From contig CAAFMG010000118.1 of NCBI GenBank assembly GCA_900763965.1, positions 1 through 5,814 of the forward strand: a DNA stretch of 5,814 bases, in the 5' to 3' direction. Position numbers and translations under genes: made by a program. This document shows positions 5,615-5,814 of this stretch, in pieces (the first letter of the stretch is position 1; every line of letters begins with the position of its first letter). Under the pieces are notes generated by a model. It worked only from the letters and a program-made list of their open reading frames with translations, was not told the origin of the DNA and made no database searches. Origin of the DNA: an uncultured Oscillospiraceae bacterium (GTDB lineage Bacteria; Bacillota; Clostridia; Oscillospirales; Oscillospiraceae).

Positions 5615-5675
5615 CCTTCCGTCCACGATTTTGGCACATTCCGCGAAAACCACATAGTATCTTTTGGAAAAACTA

Positions 5676-5704
5676 TTGACAAAACCATTTGCAGCAGGTA
5701 TAAT
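5676..5704 (+). promoter_or_regulatory. Consensus sigma-70 promoter of tRNA-Leu
   Basis: TTGACA (5676-5681) and TATAAT (5699-5704) are both perfect hexamers with a 17-bp spacer, predicting a start near 5711, about 8 bases before the mature tRNA. This is as expected for a strong stable-RNA promoter and contrasts with the -35-less promoters at 2393-2471. Confidence 0.92.
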
Positions 5705-5718
5705 ATCAAGGCATCGTT

Positions 5719-5801
5719 GCGAGAGTGTTGGAATGGTAGACAAGCACGTTTGAGGTGCGTGTGGTTACGCCGTGGGGGTTCGAGTCCCCTCTCTCGCACC
5801 A
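5719..5801 (+). tRNA. tRNA-Leu (anticodon GAG)
   Basis: The cloverleaf can be folded by eye. Acceptor arms GCGAGAG (5719-5725) and CTCTCGC (5791-5797) pair fully, followed by discriminator A and an encoded CCA (5799-5801). The anticodon stem CACGT/GCGTG (5745-5749/5757-5761, one U-G pair) holds loop TTGAGGT with anticodon GAG at 5752-5754, reading CUC/CUU leucine codons. A short type II variable arm (5762-5773) and a T-arm (GGGGG, TTCGAGT loop, CCCCT at 5774-5790) follow. The 83-nt length and the TGG-AATGGTAGACA D-arm region suit leucine. The 13 bases after it (5802-5814) hold nothing I can identify, and a further tRNA could follow outside the window. Confidence 0.95.
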
Positions 5802-5814
5802 TAAAGGAAAAGCC

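Noticed and set aside
5599..5802. 67-codon minus-strand open frame beginning MVRERGLEPPRR
   Set aside because: This is the well-known false protein produced by reading a tRNA 3' half in reverse; it overlaps tRNA-Leu and the hairpin.
5719..5814. tRNA-Leu as an integration site for a mobile element
   Set aside because: No integrase gene and no repeat of the tRNA 3' end is visible in the window, and the sequence ends 13 bases after the tRNA.

Overview
The window reads as chromosomal DNA of an anaerobic Gram-positive gut-type Clostridia, probably Oscillospiraceae/Ruminococcaceae. The basis is strong GGAGG ribosome sites, a lipoprotein with a lipobox, a PhoB/PhoR-style two-component pair with Firmicutes-type motifs, a tRNA with encoded CCA, and fairly high GC (about 57-65% in two 60-base lines counted by hand). 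This assignment is inference from protein style, not from a marker gene.

Layout. Positions 1-415 (minus) hold the start and most of an AT-richer cytidine deaminase-like gene that runs off the left edge. Positions 465-2362 (minus) hold an OmpR/PhoB-family response regulator followed by its sensor histidine kinase, overlapping by 4 bases. Positions 2363-2503 are a compact divergent control region. Positions 2504-5569 (plus) hold three overlapping genes: a VTC-type polyphosphate polymerase domain protein, a four-helix DUF4956 membrane protein, and a large exported lipoprotein with a Cthe_2159-like right-handed beta-helix. A perfect 13-bp hairpin follows at 5581-5614, then a consensus sigma-70 promoter and a complete tRNA-Leu(GAG) at 5719-5801.

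How the parts fit. The divergent region carries four TTTCAG half-sites arranged as two 11-bp-period direct repeats facing away from each other. Each pair is followed after exactly 9 bp by the same -10 element, GATAAT, and the whole array is a dyad centred on 2432. This is the geometry by which PhoB-type regulators replace the -35 element. The simplest reading is that the regulator encoded here controls both its own operon and the three-gene operon.

The target operon joins a cytoplasmic triphosphate-tunnel enzyme, a membrane protein and a surface beta-helix. It looks like an under-described, signal-controlled envelope system, possibly linked to polyphosphate or an anionic polymer; its true substrate is not known from sequence.
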